A stretch of DNA of 64,000 bases from CAWBXL01 sp963837365 (GTDB lineage Bacteria > Acidobacteriota > Terriglobia > Terriglobales > Acidobacteriaceae), in the NCBI GenBank assembly GCA_963837365.1, contig CAWIMW010000001.1, positions 1,236,108-1,300,107 on the forward strand, in the 5' to 3' direction. The notes beneath the pieces were generated by a model that searched no databases, was not told where the DNA came from, and was given only the letters and a program-made list of their open reading frames with translations. Below are positions 9,699 through 18,756 of this stretch, one piece after another (within the stretch, counting starts at the first letter, position 1; every line of letters begins with the position of its first letter). Made by a program: the position numbers and the translations under genes.

Positions 9699-9896
9699 AT
9701 GCGAATGGAATTTCTGACAGCTATGTTTGTTTACGGCAGCCCCGATCAGATCATGACCGTGACTTCTGGCCTGGCAAGTGCACTGGGAATCTTGTTGATT
9801 TTTTGGAATAAGATGGCCGGTTTGTTTTTCCGTGTGGTGCGGTCCTTCAAGGCCTCGCCTGAGGGTACGGAGAAACATTCCTTAGATCCTCAATGA
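9699..9896 (+). CDS. Small membrane protein upstream of phosphodiesterase gene
   Basis: 65 residues, with an alternative ATG two codons downstream. One long hydrophobic helix (MTVTSGLASALGILLIFWNKMAGLFF) is followed by a basic stretch RVVRSFK and a short polar tail. It ends 15 bp before a nucleotide pyrophosphatase/phosphodiesterase-family gene. Small one-helix proteins of this kind are often found beside that family in Acidobacteriota, as I recall. No enzymatic motif is present, so a membrane-anchoring or partner role is only inference from location. The flanking 9497-9698 stretch contains nothing else that I can recognise. Confidence 0.5.
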   Translation: MRMEFLTAMFVYGSPDQIMTVTSGLASALGILLIFWNKMAGLFFRVVRSFKASPEGTEKHSLDPQ

Positions 9897-9911
9897 TCTG
9901 GGGGCACGTGT

Positions 9912-11767
9912 TTGCGCAGGAAAGTTATCGTCATCGGCCTTGACGGGCTGGACCCGGGCATTGTGGAATCGATGCTCGGGCGTGGCGAGTTGCCTCAACT
10001 CGCGAAGATTCGTCAATCTGGTTGTTTCACTCGCCTGGGCACAACCTATCCCGCACAGACTCCAGTGGCATGGTCCTCATTTGCGACGGGGACAAATCCC
10101 GGAGGACATGGGATTTTCGATTTCATCTCTCGCAACCCACAAACTTACCAACCCGACGCTGCTCTGAGCCACTTCGAGCGCGCTAAGAACATGCTTGCGC
10201 AGCCGCGGGTTGTGAATCAGCGCAAAGGGGTGCCAGTCTGGCAAGTTCTCACCCAAGCGGGCATTCCCAGCACGGTGTTGCGTTGTCCCTGCACCTTTCC
10301 GGCGGAGGCATTGCAGGGGCGGATGCTGGCGGGGGTTGGAGTCCCCGATGTCCGCGGCAGCCAGAGCAAAGGGACGTTTTATACGCAGGACCCGGCAGTC
10401 CAAGCCGCAGGAAAACGAGCAACTCATCGTACTTGACGAAGGCAGCAGTCCCGACCACCCATGTGATAGGCCCGCGAAACACGCGGCAATCCCCGGCCAT
10501 AGATACTGCATGTGAAGTCCGCGTCCAGGTGGACAAGCCGGCGCGCAGCCTTTTATTTCAGATCAGCGGGGTCGCCGATAAAATCTCCGTCCCTGAGGGA
10601 AGTTGGAGCGGTTGGGTCCGCTTGAAGTTCAAGTTTTCTTTGCTTCAGTCCGTGACTGGCATTGCGCGTATCTATGCGCGCCGGATTGAGCCTTGGGTTG
10701 AGTTTTATGTCTCGGCGGTAAATTTTGATCCGGCTGGCGCCGATGTTTCCTGTTTCATTTCCTTCCGATTACGCGAAGGAGCTAAGCGAAGGCATCGGGT
10801 TGTTCTCGACACTCGGCATGGCCGAAGAGCATAACGGTCTCAACAACGGGCGGCTCGACGAATCCGCTTACATGCAACACTGCGAACTGGTGCTGCAAGA
10901 GCGCGAGCGCATGATGAACCATGAACTCGCCCGGTTCAGCGAAGGCCTCTTTTTCATGATGTACGACACACCCGACCGGGTGCAGCACATGATGTGGCGC
11001 TTCCGCGACCAGAAGCATCCTGGGTTCGAGCCTGACCTTGCGCCCCAGCTTTCCACGCGCATCGAGGAGCATTATCAAAAGTGCGATGCGCTGCTGGGTT
11101 CGGTGCTCGACAAAGCCGATGAAAACACTTTACTGATCGTGCTCTCCGATCATGGCTTCGGCAGCTTCCGCCGCGCTTTTGATACGAACACATGGCTTTG
11201 GCAAAATGGCCTGCTGCAGTTGAAAGACGGGTAAGAAACCCAGCGAGGATTTGGGCGAAGGGTTTGCCGCGGTCGACTGGTCGAAGACTTACGCGTACGC
11301 GGTTGGATTGGGCGGAATTTATCTGAATCTCAAAGGCCGTGAGCGCGAAGGAATTCTGGAAGAGGGAACGGAAGCGGACCGGGTGCGTCAAGGCAATCCA
11401 GAAAGGCTTGACGGAATTCCCTGATTCAGAAACGCAGCTTCCTGCAATCCGCAGCATTGCCCGCAGGGAGCAACTGTATTCCGGGGCATATATCGGCGAT
11501 GCACCCGATCTCCTGGTAAATTTTCGTCCCGGGTTCCGTGTCTCCTGGCAGAGTGCTCTCGGCGGTTTTGCCAACCGCTTAATCAAGGACAATACCCGCC
11601 GCTGGAGCGGGGACCACATTGTGGATCCCGAATCTGTCCCCGGTATTCTCTTTATGAATCAGCCTGCCCGCCACAACCATGCTCAGATTATTGATCTCGC
11701 GCCCACCATTTTGAATTATCTTGGAGTGTCGGCGCCTGAATCCATGGAAGGGAAGTCGCTACTCTAA
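9912..11767 (+). pseudogene. Type I phosphodiesterase/nucleotide pyrophosphatase family gene, multiply frameshifted
   Basis: Homology reads through the whole interval but changes frame about six times: near 10410, 10455, 10740, 11232 and twice around 11380. The first frame starts with TTG at 9912 and has the metal/nucleophile block VIVIGLDGLDPGI and TPVAWSSFATGTNPGGHGIFDF. The middle frames carry QENEQLIVLDEG and ISGVADKISVPEGSW. A further frame has the second metal block VLSDHGFGSFRRAFDTN. The last ends APTILNYLGVSAPESMEGKSLL, a normal C-terminus. Joined, this gives a complete enzyme of about 615 residues. No stops occur within the homologous segments, so the damage is either very recent or due to sequencing indels. 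Confidence 0.8.
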
Positions 11768-11770
11768 ACG

Positions 11771-13229
11771 ATGAAAATCTGCGTTCTGGGACTTGATTGT
11801 GCCGCTCCGGAAGTTGTGTTTGGCGATGAGCGCCTGGTAAATCTCCGGCGTTTAATGGATATGGGTGTCTATGGGCGATTGGAGAGTGTGTATCCTCCCA
11901 TCACTGTTCCTGCGTGGATGTGTATGTGTACCAGCCAGGACCCCGGATCGCTCGGCGTGTACGGCTTCCGCAATCGCGTGGACCACTCTTACGACAAGTT
12001 GGGATTTGCCAATTCGGCTTCCATCAAGGCGCTGGCTATTTGGGACCAATTAGCGCGCCAGGGCAAGAAGTCCATTATCGTCGGAGTTCCGCCAAACTAT
12101 CCGCCGCGGCGCATTAACGGCATCAGTGTTGGTTGCTTTCTTACTCCAGACACGGTCAAGAACGACTTCACCTATCCGCCGAACATCAAAGCTAAGATTA
12201 CGGAATTGGTGGGCGAGTATCCGGTTGATGTAAAAAATTTCCGCACCGACCGCAAGGATTGGCTGCGCGACGAAATTTTCCGTATGAGCGAGAAGCAGTG
12301 GAAAGTTGTCCATTGGATGCTGCGCGAGCAGGAGTGGGACTACTTTCATTTCGTGGACATTGGTCTCGACCGCATGCACCACGGATTCTGGAATTATTTT
12401 GATAAGAAGCACGTGCTGTATCAGGCGGGAAATCCCTACGAGAATGCTATTCCAGATTATTACCTTTGGCTCGACCAGCAGATTGGAACGGCGCTTGAGC
12501 TTCTGGATAATGACACGGTGGTGCTGGTCGTCTCCGATCACGGCGCGCAACGGCTGGATGGCGGATTCGCCATCAATGAATGGCTGATTCGGGAAGGCTT
12601 ATTGACCTTAAATGAGGCGCCGCAATCGTTGACTCCGTTTGAAAAGCTGAATGTAAATTGGAGCAAAACCAAAGTCTGGAGCGAGGGTGGCTACTACGCG
12701 CGCATCTTCTTCAATGTTCAGGGGCGTGAGCCACAGGGCATCATTCCCGCCGGGGAATACGAATCTATTCCAGAATGAAATGAAAGCCAGGCTGGAAGCG
12801 CTGTCTGACGACAAGGGACAGCGGATGAACTCGCTGGTCTTCAAACCCAAGGAACTCTATCGCAACGTGCGCAACGTGGCTCCGGATTTGATTGTCCACT
12901 TTGGCGGACTTTATTGGCGGTCGATTGGCACAGTTGGGCATGGAAGAGTCCACGTGCAGGAAAATGACACCGGCCCGGATGCCTGCAATCATGCGCAATA
13001 TGGAACGTTTATCCTGGCTGCGCCGAACTGTCCATTAAATGGCGAGTATGAAGGCGCGAGACTGTTGGATATCGCACCCACCTTGCTTGATCTGGCTGGC
13101 TATGAGGTCCCTGACACTATGCAGGGTAAGTCTCTGGTCGCCGGCCTGGACAAGAAAACTTCTGGGCCGGGTGACGATGAAGGCGAAAAGGAAATTCACA
13201 ACCGCCTGGCCGGGCTGGGATACGTCTAA
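11771..13229 (+). CDS. Alkaline-phosphatase-superfamily phosphodiesterase (one frameshift near 12775)
   Basis: This is a paralogue of the preceding gene, beginning 3 bp after its stop. The first 335 codons carry MKICVLGLDCAAPEVVF, the substrate/nucleophile region PPITVPAWMCMCTSQDPGSLGVYGFRNR, FHFVDIGLDRMHHGFW, and the second metal block VLVVSDHGAQRLDGGFAINEWL. The frame stops at 12778, but the next frame continues without a gap (EMKARLEALSDDKG onward) to the expected C-terminus ARLLDIAPTLLDLAGYEVPDTMQGKSL, ending at 13229. One indel near 12765-12778 accounts for the break. The product would be a hydrolase of phosphate or phosphonate esters; the substrate is unknown. Coordinates cover the restored gene of about 485 codons. 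Confidence 0.8.
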
Positions 13230-13265
13230 CTCTTCATCTGCAACATTCTCGCTATCTGACTGGTG

Positions 13266-13388
13266 CCCTTTGCGAACTTTGCGTACCCTTAGCGCATTTC
13301 GTGGTTAAGCTGTTTTGCACTTTGACAGTCGAACAGCAAAATCTTAAATCGCAGAGGCCGCTAAGAAATACCGCAAAGGCCGCGAAGG
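13266..13388. repeat. Imperfect intergenic inverted repeat between convergent genes
   Basis: Arms at 13266-13309 (CCCTTTGCG...GTGGTTAAG) and 13343-13388 (CTTAAATCGCAG...CGCGAAGG) are about 70 percent complementary. It sits between the convergent phosphodiesterase and AsmA genes, so it may also end transcription from both sides. No coding content is visible. Confidence 0.5.
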
Positions 13389-13397
13389 ATCGGAACA

Positions 13398-15023
13398 CTA
13401 CTTGGTACTCTTTTTCTTGCCACCGAGTATTCCTGAAAGCGTATCGATCGCCGAGCCAACCGGATCCTGGCCTTGTGCTCCACCGTTTCCCCGTCCACCA
13501 AGCAATCCCGTCGCATTCAGCTCAAATTTCGGGTCGGAAGAAGTGCCGCGAATCAAGAAAGGAACGTTCGTGCCTTTACCACTCAGTCCAGCCATTTTCG
13601 CCAGCCCGGAGGTAATGCTCCCGGTCAAACTCGCATTCATTTTGTAATCTAACGGGCCGCCGCCGGGAACCATGGTCCCGCTGCCGGTGACGGTGCCGAG
13701 CGAAGGCACGATCACATTGATGTTCTGGGTCTGTATCGTGTTATTGGCATATTGGGCATCGGTACTCAGATTTTGCACTAGTGTGTTCTCGCTGACCGGA
13801 ATTCCTCCCAGCAATTGCGTAATGGCCCCGAGCTTTGACCCGAAGCTGAAGCCTGCGAGCTTGGTGTTTGCCAGGCGAATGGGGCCATTGACCACGGGTC
13901 TTGCGGATGTGCCGGTAATCGCAAGATCGGCGGAAAGAGTTCCACCTTCCAGCCTCGAACCCCTGGGAAGCACGACGCCGCATGCAGGCAGCATGGCCTG
14001 GAGTTCATCTACCGGCATGGCATCTCCGTTCAACTTAGCGTTGAGCGTGGTGGTTTCTCCCTGCGTCTGGTAATTGCCGGTCAACTTGGCCACGGCTTTG
14101 CCGATGGAGATGTCACCCTGGGTGATGGTCCCGGCGTTCTTAGCCAGGTTGTGCTCGATGGCGTATTTCAGTTGCACCGTTTTCGAAGCCGGAGTGCCTT
14201 TGTCCACAAGCTTGAGCTTGTCGGCAGTGAGGTCGCCGGAGGCGTGGATTACATGTCCATCCGAATTCACTTTTCCAGTAAAGTCAGCGACACCGCCAAT
14301 CCCTGAAGACGGCTCGACAAAGCCGGACTCCGCCAGATCAAGGTTCTTGACTGAAATTTGCGCATTCAGCGGAGTCTCCGCAGCATCCTGCGCGATTGGG
14401 CCAGCCTGACCTTCCAGCTTCAGGTCGCCGTCTCCAGGCAGTTTCGCAGACATCTCGAAAGGGAATTGCGATTTGCTGGAAAAATTCTTTACCGTGATGT
14501 TCACATCTCTATAAGTTTGAGTCTTGGAGGAGTTGGTTTTCCCCAAAGTAATACTGCCGCCCTTGACCGCGAGCCGGTTGACGGAAAGATCATCCAGATT
14601 GGCAGAGGAAGACGATTCTGTTTTCTGGAGTTTGCCCGTGGCTCCCAGGCTGGAAAAATTCCATTTTCCTCCCGGCGTCTGAATCAGCCGGATCTGCGGC
14701 TGGTCGAGCACCAGTTCGTTGACCTTGAGCTTTTTGGAAAAAATCAGCGGAACCAGTTCTACGCCGACATGCAGGCTCTTGGCCTTTACAAATGACTCTT
14801 TGCTAAACGCAGGATCATCCGCAATCGAGAGGTCCTCCGCGGAGACGCTACCCGTCAGAATTGACAATCCAAGGTTGCCGACTCTCACTTCGCGCCCCAG
14901 TGCAGTGGTCAACGTGGACTCGAGCTTTGGCCGGAAGCTGTTTACATTGATCACGAACGGCAGGACGAGAATCACAACCAGGATGATGGCGAGAGTAATC
15001 CCTACGATCTTCAGGGCTTTCAT
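13398..15023 (-). CDS. AsmA family protein
   Basis: 541 residues with an N-terminal membrane helix (MKALKIVGITLAIILVVILVLPFVI), then the AsmA N-terminal signature NVNSFRPKLESTLTTALGREVRVGNLGLSILTG. A long beta-rich body follows, and the C-terminal AsmA-like domain has DADLAITGTSARPVVNG-type repeats. AAGGAGG lies a few bases before the ATG, which fixes the start. AsmA proteins are anchored in the inner membrane and reach into the periplasm; the wider family includes bridge-like lipid transport proteins, so a role in outer-membrane lipid homeostasis is plausible. Residues 510-541 are rich in Gly, Gln and Lys. It is followed downstream only by the convergent repeat. Confidence 0.85.
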   Translation of the reverse strand: MKALKIVGITLAIILVVILVLPFVINVNSFRPKLESTLTTALGREVRVGNLGLSILTGSVSAEDLSIADDPAFSKESFVKAKSLHVGVELVPLIFSKKLKVNELVLDQPQIRLIQTPGGKWNFSSLGATGKLQKTESSSSANLDDLSVNRLAVKGGSITLGKTNSSKTQTYRDVNITVKNFSSKSQFPFEMSAKLPGDGDLKLEGQAGPIAQDAAETPLNAQISVKNLDLAESGFVEPSSGIGGVADFTGKVNSDGHVIHASGDLTADKLKLVDKGTPASKTVQLKYAIEHNLAKNAGTITQGDISIGKAVAKLTGNYQTQGETTTLNAKLNGDAMPVDELQAMLPACGVVLPRGSRLEGGTLSADLAITGTSARPVVNGPIRLANTKLAGFSFGSKLGAITQLLGGIPVSENTLVQNLSTDAQYANNTIQTQNINVIVPSLGTVTGSGTMVPGGGPLDYKMNASLTGSITSGLAKMAGLSGKGTNVPFLIRGTSSDPKFELNATGLLGGRGNGGAQGQDPVGSAIDTLSGILGGKKKSTK

Positions 15024-15112
15024 AAGGCCCTCCTTGGATGCAGCCTGTCATAACAGGGCAGCGTGCGGTTGGCTTTTGCGGCAAACTCAGTCTATCAAAG
15101 CTGGCAGGCTAT

Positions 15113-16312
15113 TTAGCCGACTTCGGCGTGCTGCGGAGCAGGTTTGACGACTCTAAGCGCTTGTTCAAGGTCGGCGACCAGGTCGTCGGCATTTTCAATT
15201 CCCACGGAAAGCCGCAGCATCTGTTCGCTGACCCCCATCTTCTTACGGTGCTCCGGGGAAACCATCATGTGCGAGGACAGGACCGGGATGCTGACCAGGG
15301 ACTCAACTCCTCCGAGGCTCGGAGCCAGGGTGAACAGATTAAGTGCTTCCGAAAGCCGGCGGGCATCGTCCCCTGTACCCTCAACTTCAAAACTCACCAC
15401 CCCGCCTCCGCCATGCATCTGCTCCATGGCCAGCGCGCGGTCGGGATTGCCCTCCACCAGCGGATAGTGCACCCGGCGAACTTTGGGGTGCTGGGACAAA
15501 AACTCTGCGACACGCAACGCATTCTCGTTTTGCCGTTGCACACGTACTGCCAGCGTCCGAATGCCGCGCAGCAGCAGCCACGCGGCATGAGGGTCCATAA
15601 TTCCGCCGAGCGTGTTGCGGGTTTCTTTGATCTTGTCGAGTTGTGCTTGTGATCCGGCCACGATTCCGCACAACAGGTCGGCGTGTCCACCGAAGTATTT
15701 GGTGCCAGAGTGCATGACCAGATCAATGCCGAACTCGATAGGCCGCTGGTTGATGGGCGTGGCAAATGTGCTGTCAATCATGATCAGAATGCCGGTTCGT
15801 TTGCCCAGCGCGGCGACTTTCTTCAAGTCCACAATCCGGCCCGTGGGGTTGGTCGGCGACTCGACATAGATCAACTTTGTGTTGGGACGCACAGCCCCGG
15901 CCTGTTGTTCATAATCGCCGACATCCACGAATGTGGTTTCGATTCCCAACTTTGGCAGCCAGCTGCTGAAGAATTTTGTTGTGCCGCCGTAGATATCGCG
16001 CTGCGAAACGATGTGGTCGCCGTTTTTCAGCAACGCAAGCACAGTCGTCGTGATTGCATTCATCCCCGAAGCGAAAAGCAGCGCCTGTTCCGCGCCCTCC
16101 AGTTCGGCGATAGCTGTTTCGGCGGCGGTATTGGTTAGGTTGCCATAACGCGTGTAGTACTGGTCGGACCCCGTGACCCGCAGCATTTCTTCGTTGTCGG
16201 CAGCCTCGAAAGTCGAAGTCTGATAGATCGGCGTGTTTACTGGGCCCAGTTTCTTGCTTAGGTCCGTTCCCCCGCGAACGGCCTCGGTTTCCTGGCGGCG
16301 TTTGTGCTTCAT
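15113..16312 (-). CDS. Trans-sulfuration PLP enzyme (cystathionine gamma-synthase/lyase family)
   Basis: 399 residues, full length for the Cys/Met metabolism PLP family. The PLP-binding lysine is K205 in HSGTKYFGGH. Other family marks are YTRYGNLT near residue 55, ASGMNAI at 81-87, IYVESPTNPTGRI, and DSTFATP. The C-terminal LSVGIENADDLVADLEQAL is typical. The enzyme would join a homoserine ester to cysteine or another thiol, or cleave cystathionine; sequence alone does not separate synthase, lyase and sulfhydrylase. An AGGAG box stands five bases before the ATG. It lies just upstream of the AsmA gene on the same strand, 90 bp apart. thrB/thrC 1-2 kb away use the same homoserine branch point. 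Confidence 0.88.
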   Translation of the reverse strand: MKHKRRQETEAVRGGTDLSKKLGPVNTPIYQTSTFEAADNEEMLRVTGSDQYYTRYGNLTNTAAETAIAELEGAEQALLFASGMNAITTTVLALLKNGDHIVSQRDIYGGTTKFFSSWLPKLGIETTFVDVGDYEQQAGAVRPNTKLIYVESPTNPTGRIVDLKKVAALGKRTGILIMIDSTFATPINQRPIEFGIDLVMHSGTKYFGGHADLLCGIVAGSQAQLDKIKETRNTLGGIMDPHAAWLLLRGIRTLAVRVQRQNENALRVAEFLSQHPKVRRVHYPLVEGNPDRALAMEQMHGGGGVVSFEVEGTGDDARRLSEALNLFTLAPSLGGVESLVSIPVLSSHMMVSPEHRKKMGVSEQMLRLSVGIENADDLVADLEQALRVVKPAPQHAEVG

Positions 16313-16390
16313 GGCTGCTCCTGATCTCTACCTTTATAATCCAAGTCGGGCAGAAGCGCTGAGAAACATAGCTTCAATGTGGAGTGTTCC

Positions 16391-16849
16391 ATGAAGAAAA
16401 AGAAGCCGGCGAAAAAGGCGAAATCGGTTCGGACAGTTACAAAGAAAAAAGCAGCGAAATCACAAATACAGCACGTCTCTTGGCAGGCGTTGGAACTGGA
16501 ACAAGTGACGCCCCAGTTCCACCGTCACTTTCTTTCCGGCGAGAAGGTCATGCTGTCACGCATTTTGCTGAAGAAGGGGTTTGTCGTCCCGTTCCATCAA
16601 CACCACAATGAGCAGGTTTCCTTCGTGCTGGATGGCGCATTGAAATTCATTTTTGAGCACAGGGAAGTCGTGGTGAGCAGCGGCGAAGTACTGGTAATCC
16701 CTCCGAATGTGCCGCACAAAGTGGAAGCGATGGTAGATACTCTGGACTTCGACATCTTCAGCCCACCACGCAGCGATTGGATCAATAAGAGCGATCAGTA
16801 CTTGCGGAAGCCTGCTGAGGCGGCGAAGCGTCCGCAAGTAGTCGGGTAA
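16391..16849 (+). CDS. Cupin domain protein
   Basis: 152 residues from the ATG at 16391, which has GGAG seven bases upstream. The first 25 residues are lysine-rich. A single cupin barrel follows: motif 1 appears as PFHQHHNEQVSFVLDGALKF (two or three histidines and a glutamate as metal ligands), and motif 2 as GEVLVIPPNVPHKVEAM with the last histidine. The protein is therefore probably a metal-binding small barrel, either an enzyme or a sensor. It is divergent from the PLP enzyme by only about 80 bp, so the two promoters are close together. The substrate cannot be told. Confidence 0.78.
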   Translation: MKKKKPAKKAKSVRTVTKKKAAKSQIQHVSWQALELEQVTPQFHRHFLSGEKVMLSRILLKKGFVVPFHQHHNEQVSFVLDGALKFIFEHREVVVSSGEVLVIPPNVPHKVEAMVDTLDFDIFSPPRSDWINKSDQYLRKPAEAAKRPQVVG

Positions 16850-16880
16850 GCATTAGGCTGTGGTGCAGTCTCGAGCGACC

Positions 16881-17056
16881 GGTTCGTATCAGGGCTGCGG
16901 CTTCAGCCCAGCCGCATTTTGCGCCGGATTTGACCGCCGCGCCCATGGGGCGCAAGTATTAAGAAACTCCGGGCCGGGGACAATTGCGCCGATCGGCGCG
17001 TTGGTCGAAACCGGTACAAAAATGGCAGGGCTGAAGCCACTGCCCTGATACGAACC
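16881..17056 (+). repeat. Intergenic palindromic repeat, GGTTCGTATCAGGGC family, copy 2
   Basis: A 176-bp element with the same 15-bp inverted ends as copy 1, GGTTCGTATCAGGGC at 16881-16895 and its complement at 17042-17056. The inner arm pair is GCGGCTTCAGCCC against GGGCTGAAGCCACTG. The centre differs from copy 1 except for short blocks such as GCGCCCATGGGGCGCAA. It lies in the 16850-17393 gap together with a doubtful small ORF; the rest of that gap shows nothing. Confidence 0.85.
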
Positions 17057-17163
17057 GCGTTTTTCTAAACGTGCATCACTACCGTTTGTCCGGGTAATGG
17101 GCTACTTTGAATTTGGAGCGTCCGCGCCGCGATCGGAGGTATCTGCTTCGCACCTCTCCGGCG

Positions 17164-17307
17164 ATGGCCGCTGGCATTACAGATTGCCTCTTAGCCGAAT
17201 TCCACGAGAATGACCCCATTATTTTCTTGATCGGAATATTGCTCCTCTCTGGAGGACTCACTTGGTTATGGAAGCTCAGCGGTTTTCGCGGGCTTAATCC
17301 AAAGTAG
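17164..17307 (+). CDS. Possible small membrane protein
   Basis: A 47-codon frame, MAAGITDCLLAEFHENDPII onward, has one clear hydrophobic helix (IIFLIGILLLSGGLTWLWKL) and a short basic end. An earlier TTG would add 19 residues. I see no ribosome site in front of either start, and the frame begins close to a dispersed repeat. It could be a real one-helix protein or chance. It is listed because it is the only coding-like content between the repeat and thrC. Confidence 0.25.
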   Translation: MAAGITDCLLAEFHENDPIIFLIGILLLSGGLTWLWKLSGFRGLNPK

Positions 17308-17393
17308 CCCACTACCTTTGTCGAGATCTCCCCAGAAACCTACATTCGTCTGCTATTCTGGATAGCACTTTTCAAACACAACTGAGCCTGACT

Positions 17394-18752
17394 ATGACGC
17401 CGACCTCACAACTCGACGACACCCTGCTGCGCTGCATTGGCTGCGGCGCGGTTACTCCGGTCGCCGAGTCGGGTCTGAACTGCGAAAAATGCGGCGACCT
17501 GCTGGAAGTGGTATTTCCGCATCCCGGCATGGGTAGCGACAAGCTGGATGCCGCGACTCTGAAAGCCATCTGGCGAGATCGCCGCTCATCGTCGCTGCCC
17601 CAAGACCAGAGCGGGGTTTGGCGTTTTCGCGAAGTACTGCCTTCGTTGGGGAAAGACTTTCCCATTACGTTGCGCGAAGGCAACACGCCGCTGTATGAGC
17701 TGGCTCTATGCTCGCGGATCACTGGCGTTCGCCAGCTCTATGCCAAGCATCAAGGGATGAATCCCACCGGGTCATTCAAAGACACCGGAATGACGGTAGC
17801 ATCATCATTCGCGCGCAAGGATGGTTTCCGTTGGGTGGCCTGCGCTTCCACGGGAAATACCTCCGCTTCCATGGCGGCTTATGCGGCGCGCGGGGGCATG
17901 TACAGCCTGGTGCTGATTCCCGATGGAAAAATCTCCTGGGGAAAACTTTCGCAGTCACTCGACTACGGTGCGGTCACCTGCCAGGTGAAAACCGATTTCG
18001 ACGGTTGCATGCGCGTGCTCAACGAAATTGTGAAGCACAAGGCGATCTATGTCCTGAATTCGATCAACCCCTTCCGCTTGGAGGGCCAGAAGACGGTTGC
18101 CTTCGAACTGATGGAGCATTTCAATTGGCAGCCGCCGGACCATATCATCGTACCCGGCGGGAACCTGGGGAATTCTTCAGCTCTGGGCAAGGCGTTTCAG
18201 GAGATGAAGGACTTGGGGCTGATCACGCGCTTCCCCAAGATTTCGATTATTCAGGCAGAAGGCGCGAACCCGCTGGTACGGACAATTCGGGAAAAGGGTG
18301 GGAAAGAGCTTGTCTCCGTTAAAGCCGAAACCATGGCAACCGCCATCCGCATTGGAAGCCCGGCATCATGGAAGAAGGCGCTGCGCATACTGGATGCGAC
18401 CGGCGGCACGGTCGAGCAGGTGACCGAAGTCGAGATTGCCCTGGCCAAGGCGGAAATTGGAGCCGATGGCATCGGATGCGAGCCGGCTTCGGCTGTAACG
18501 CTGGCCGGACTCAAGAAGTTAGTAAAACAAGGTTTTGTGAAACCAGATGAATCCGTGGTGTTAGTGCTGACCGGTCATGTGCTAAAGGACCCAGACTTCA
18601 CCCTGAAATTCCATCGTGGCGATTTGTTCACGGGAACGCCATACGAAAAAGATGCCCAAATTTTGAAACCCCGCCAAAGGGCCCCCATTGTTCTCGAGGC
18701 CAGTGTGGATGCCGTTCTCCAGGCGCTTGAACAAGCGGAGAAGCAAAACTAA
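17394..18752 (+). CDS. thrC: Threonine synthase
   Basis: 452 residues. ThrC converts O-phosphohomoserine to threonine with PLP. The N-terminus has a zinc-ribbon-like CIGCGAVTPV...CEKCGDLLEV, as in many ThrC proteins. The PLP lysine is K129 in NPTGSFKDTGMT; phosphate-binding residues are in GGNLGNSSALGKAF. The C-terminal part GIGCEPASAVTLAGLKKL and VVLVLTGHVLKD is typical of the fold type II family. It is followed 4 bp later by thrB, so the last two steps of threonine synthesis form one transcription unit. No leader peptide or attenuator is evident in the 90 bp upstream. Confidence 0.92.
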   Translation: MTPTSQLDDTLLRCIGCGAVTPVAESGLNCEKCGDLLEVVFPHPGMGSDKLDAATLKAIWRDRRSSSLPQDQSGVWRFREVLPSLGKDFPITLREGNTPLYELALCSRITGVRQLYAKHQGMNPTGSFKDTGMTVASSFARKDGFRWVACASTGNTSASMAAYAARGGMYSLVLIPDGKISWGKLSQSLDYGAVTCQVKTDFDGCMRVLNEIVKHKAIYVLNSINPFRLEGQKTVAFELMEHFNWQPPDHIIVPGGNLGNSSALGKAFQEMKDLGLITRFPKISIIQAEGANPLVRTIREKGGKELVSVKAETMATAIRIGSPASWKKALRILDATGGTVEQVTEVEIALAKAEIGADGIGCEPASAVTLAGLKKLVKQGFVKPDESVVLVLTGHVLKDPDFTLKFHRGDLFTGTPYEKDAQILKPRQRAPIVLEASVDAVLQALEQAEKQN

Positions 18753-18756
18753 AAAA

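Noticed and set aside
15387..15777. Minus-strand ORFs of 94 and 127 codons within the PLP enzyme gene
   Set aside because: They are alternative frames of the same strand; the 399-codon frame has the PLP lysine and the full family pattern.
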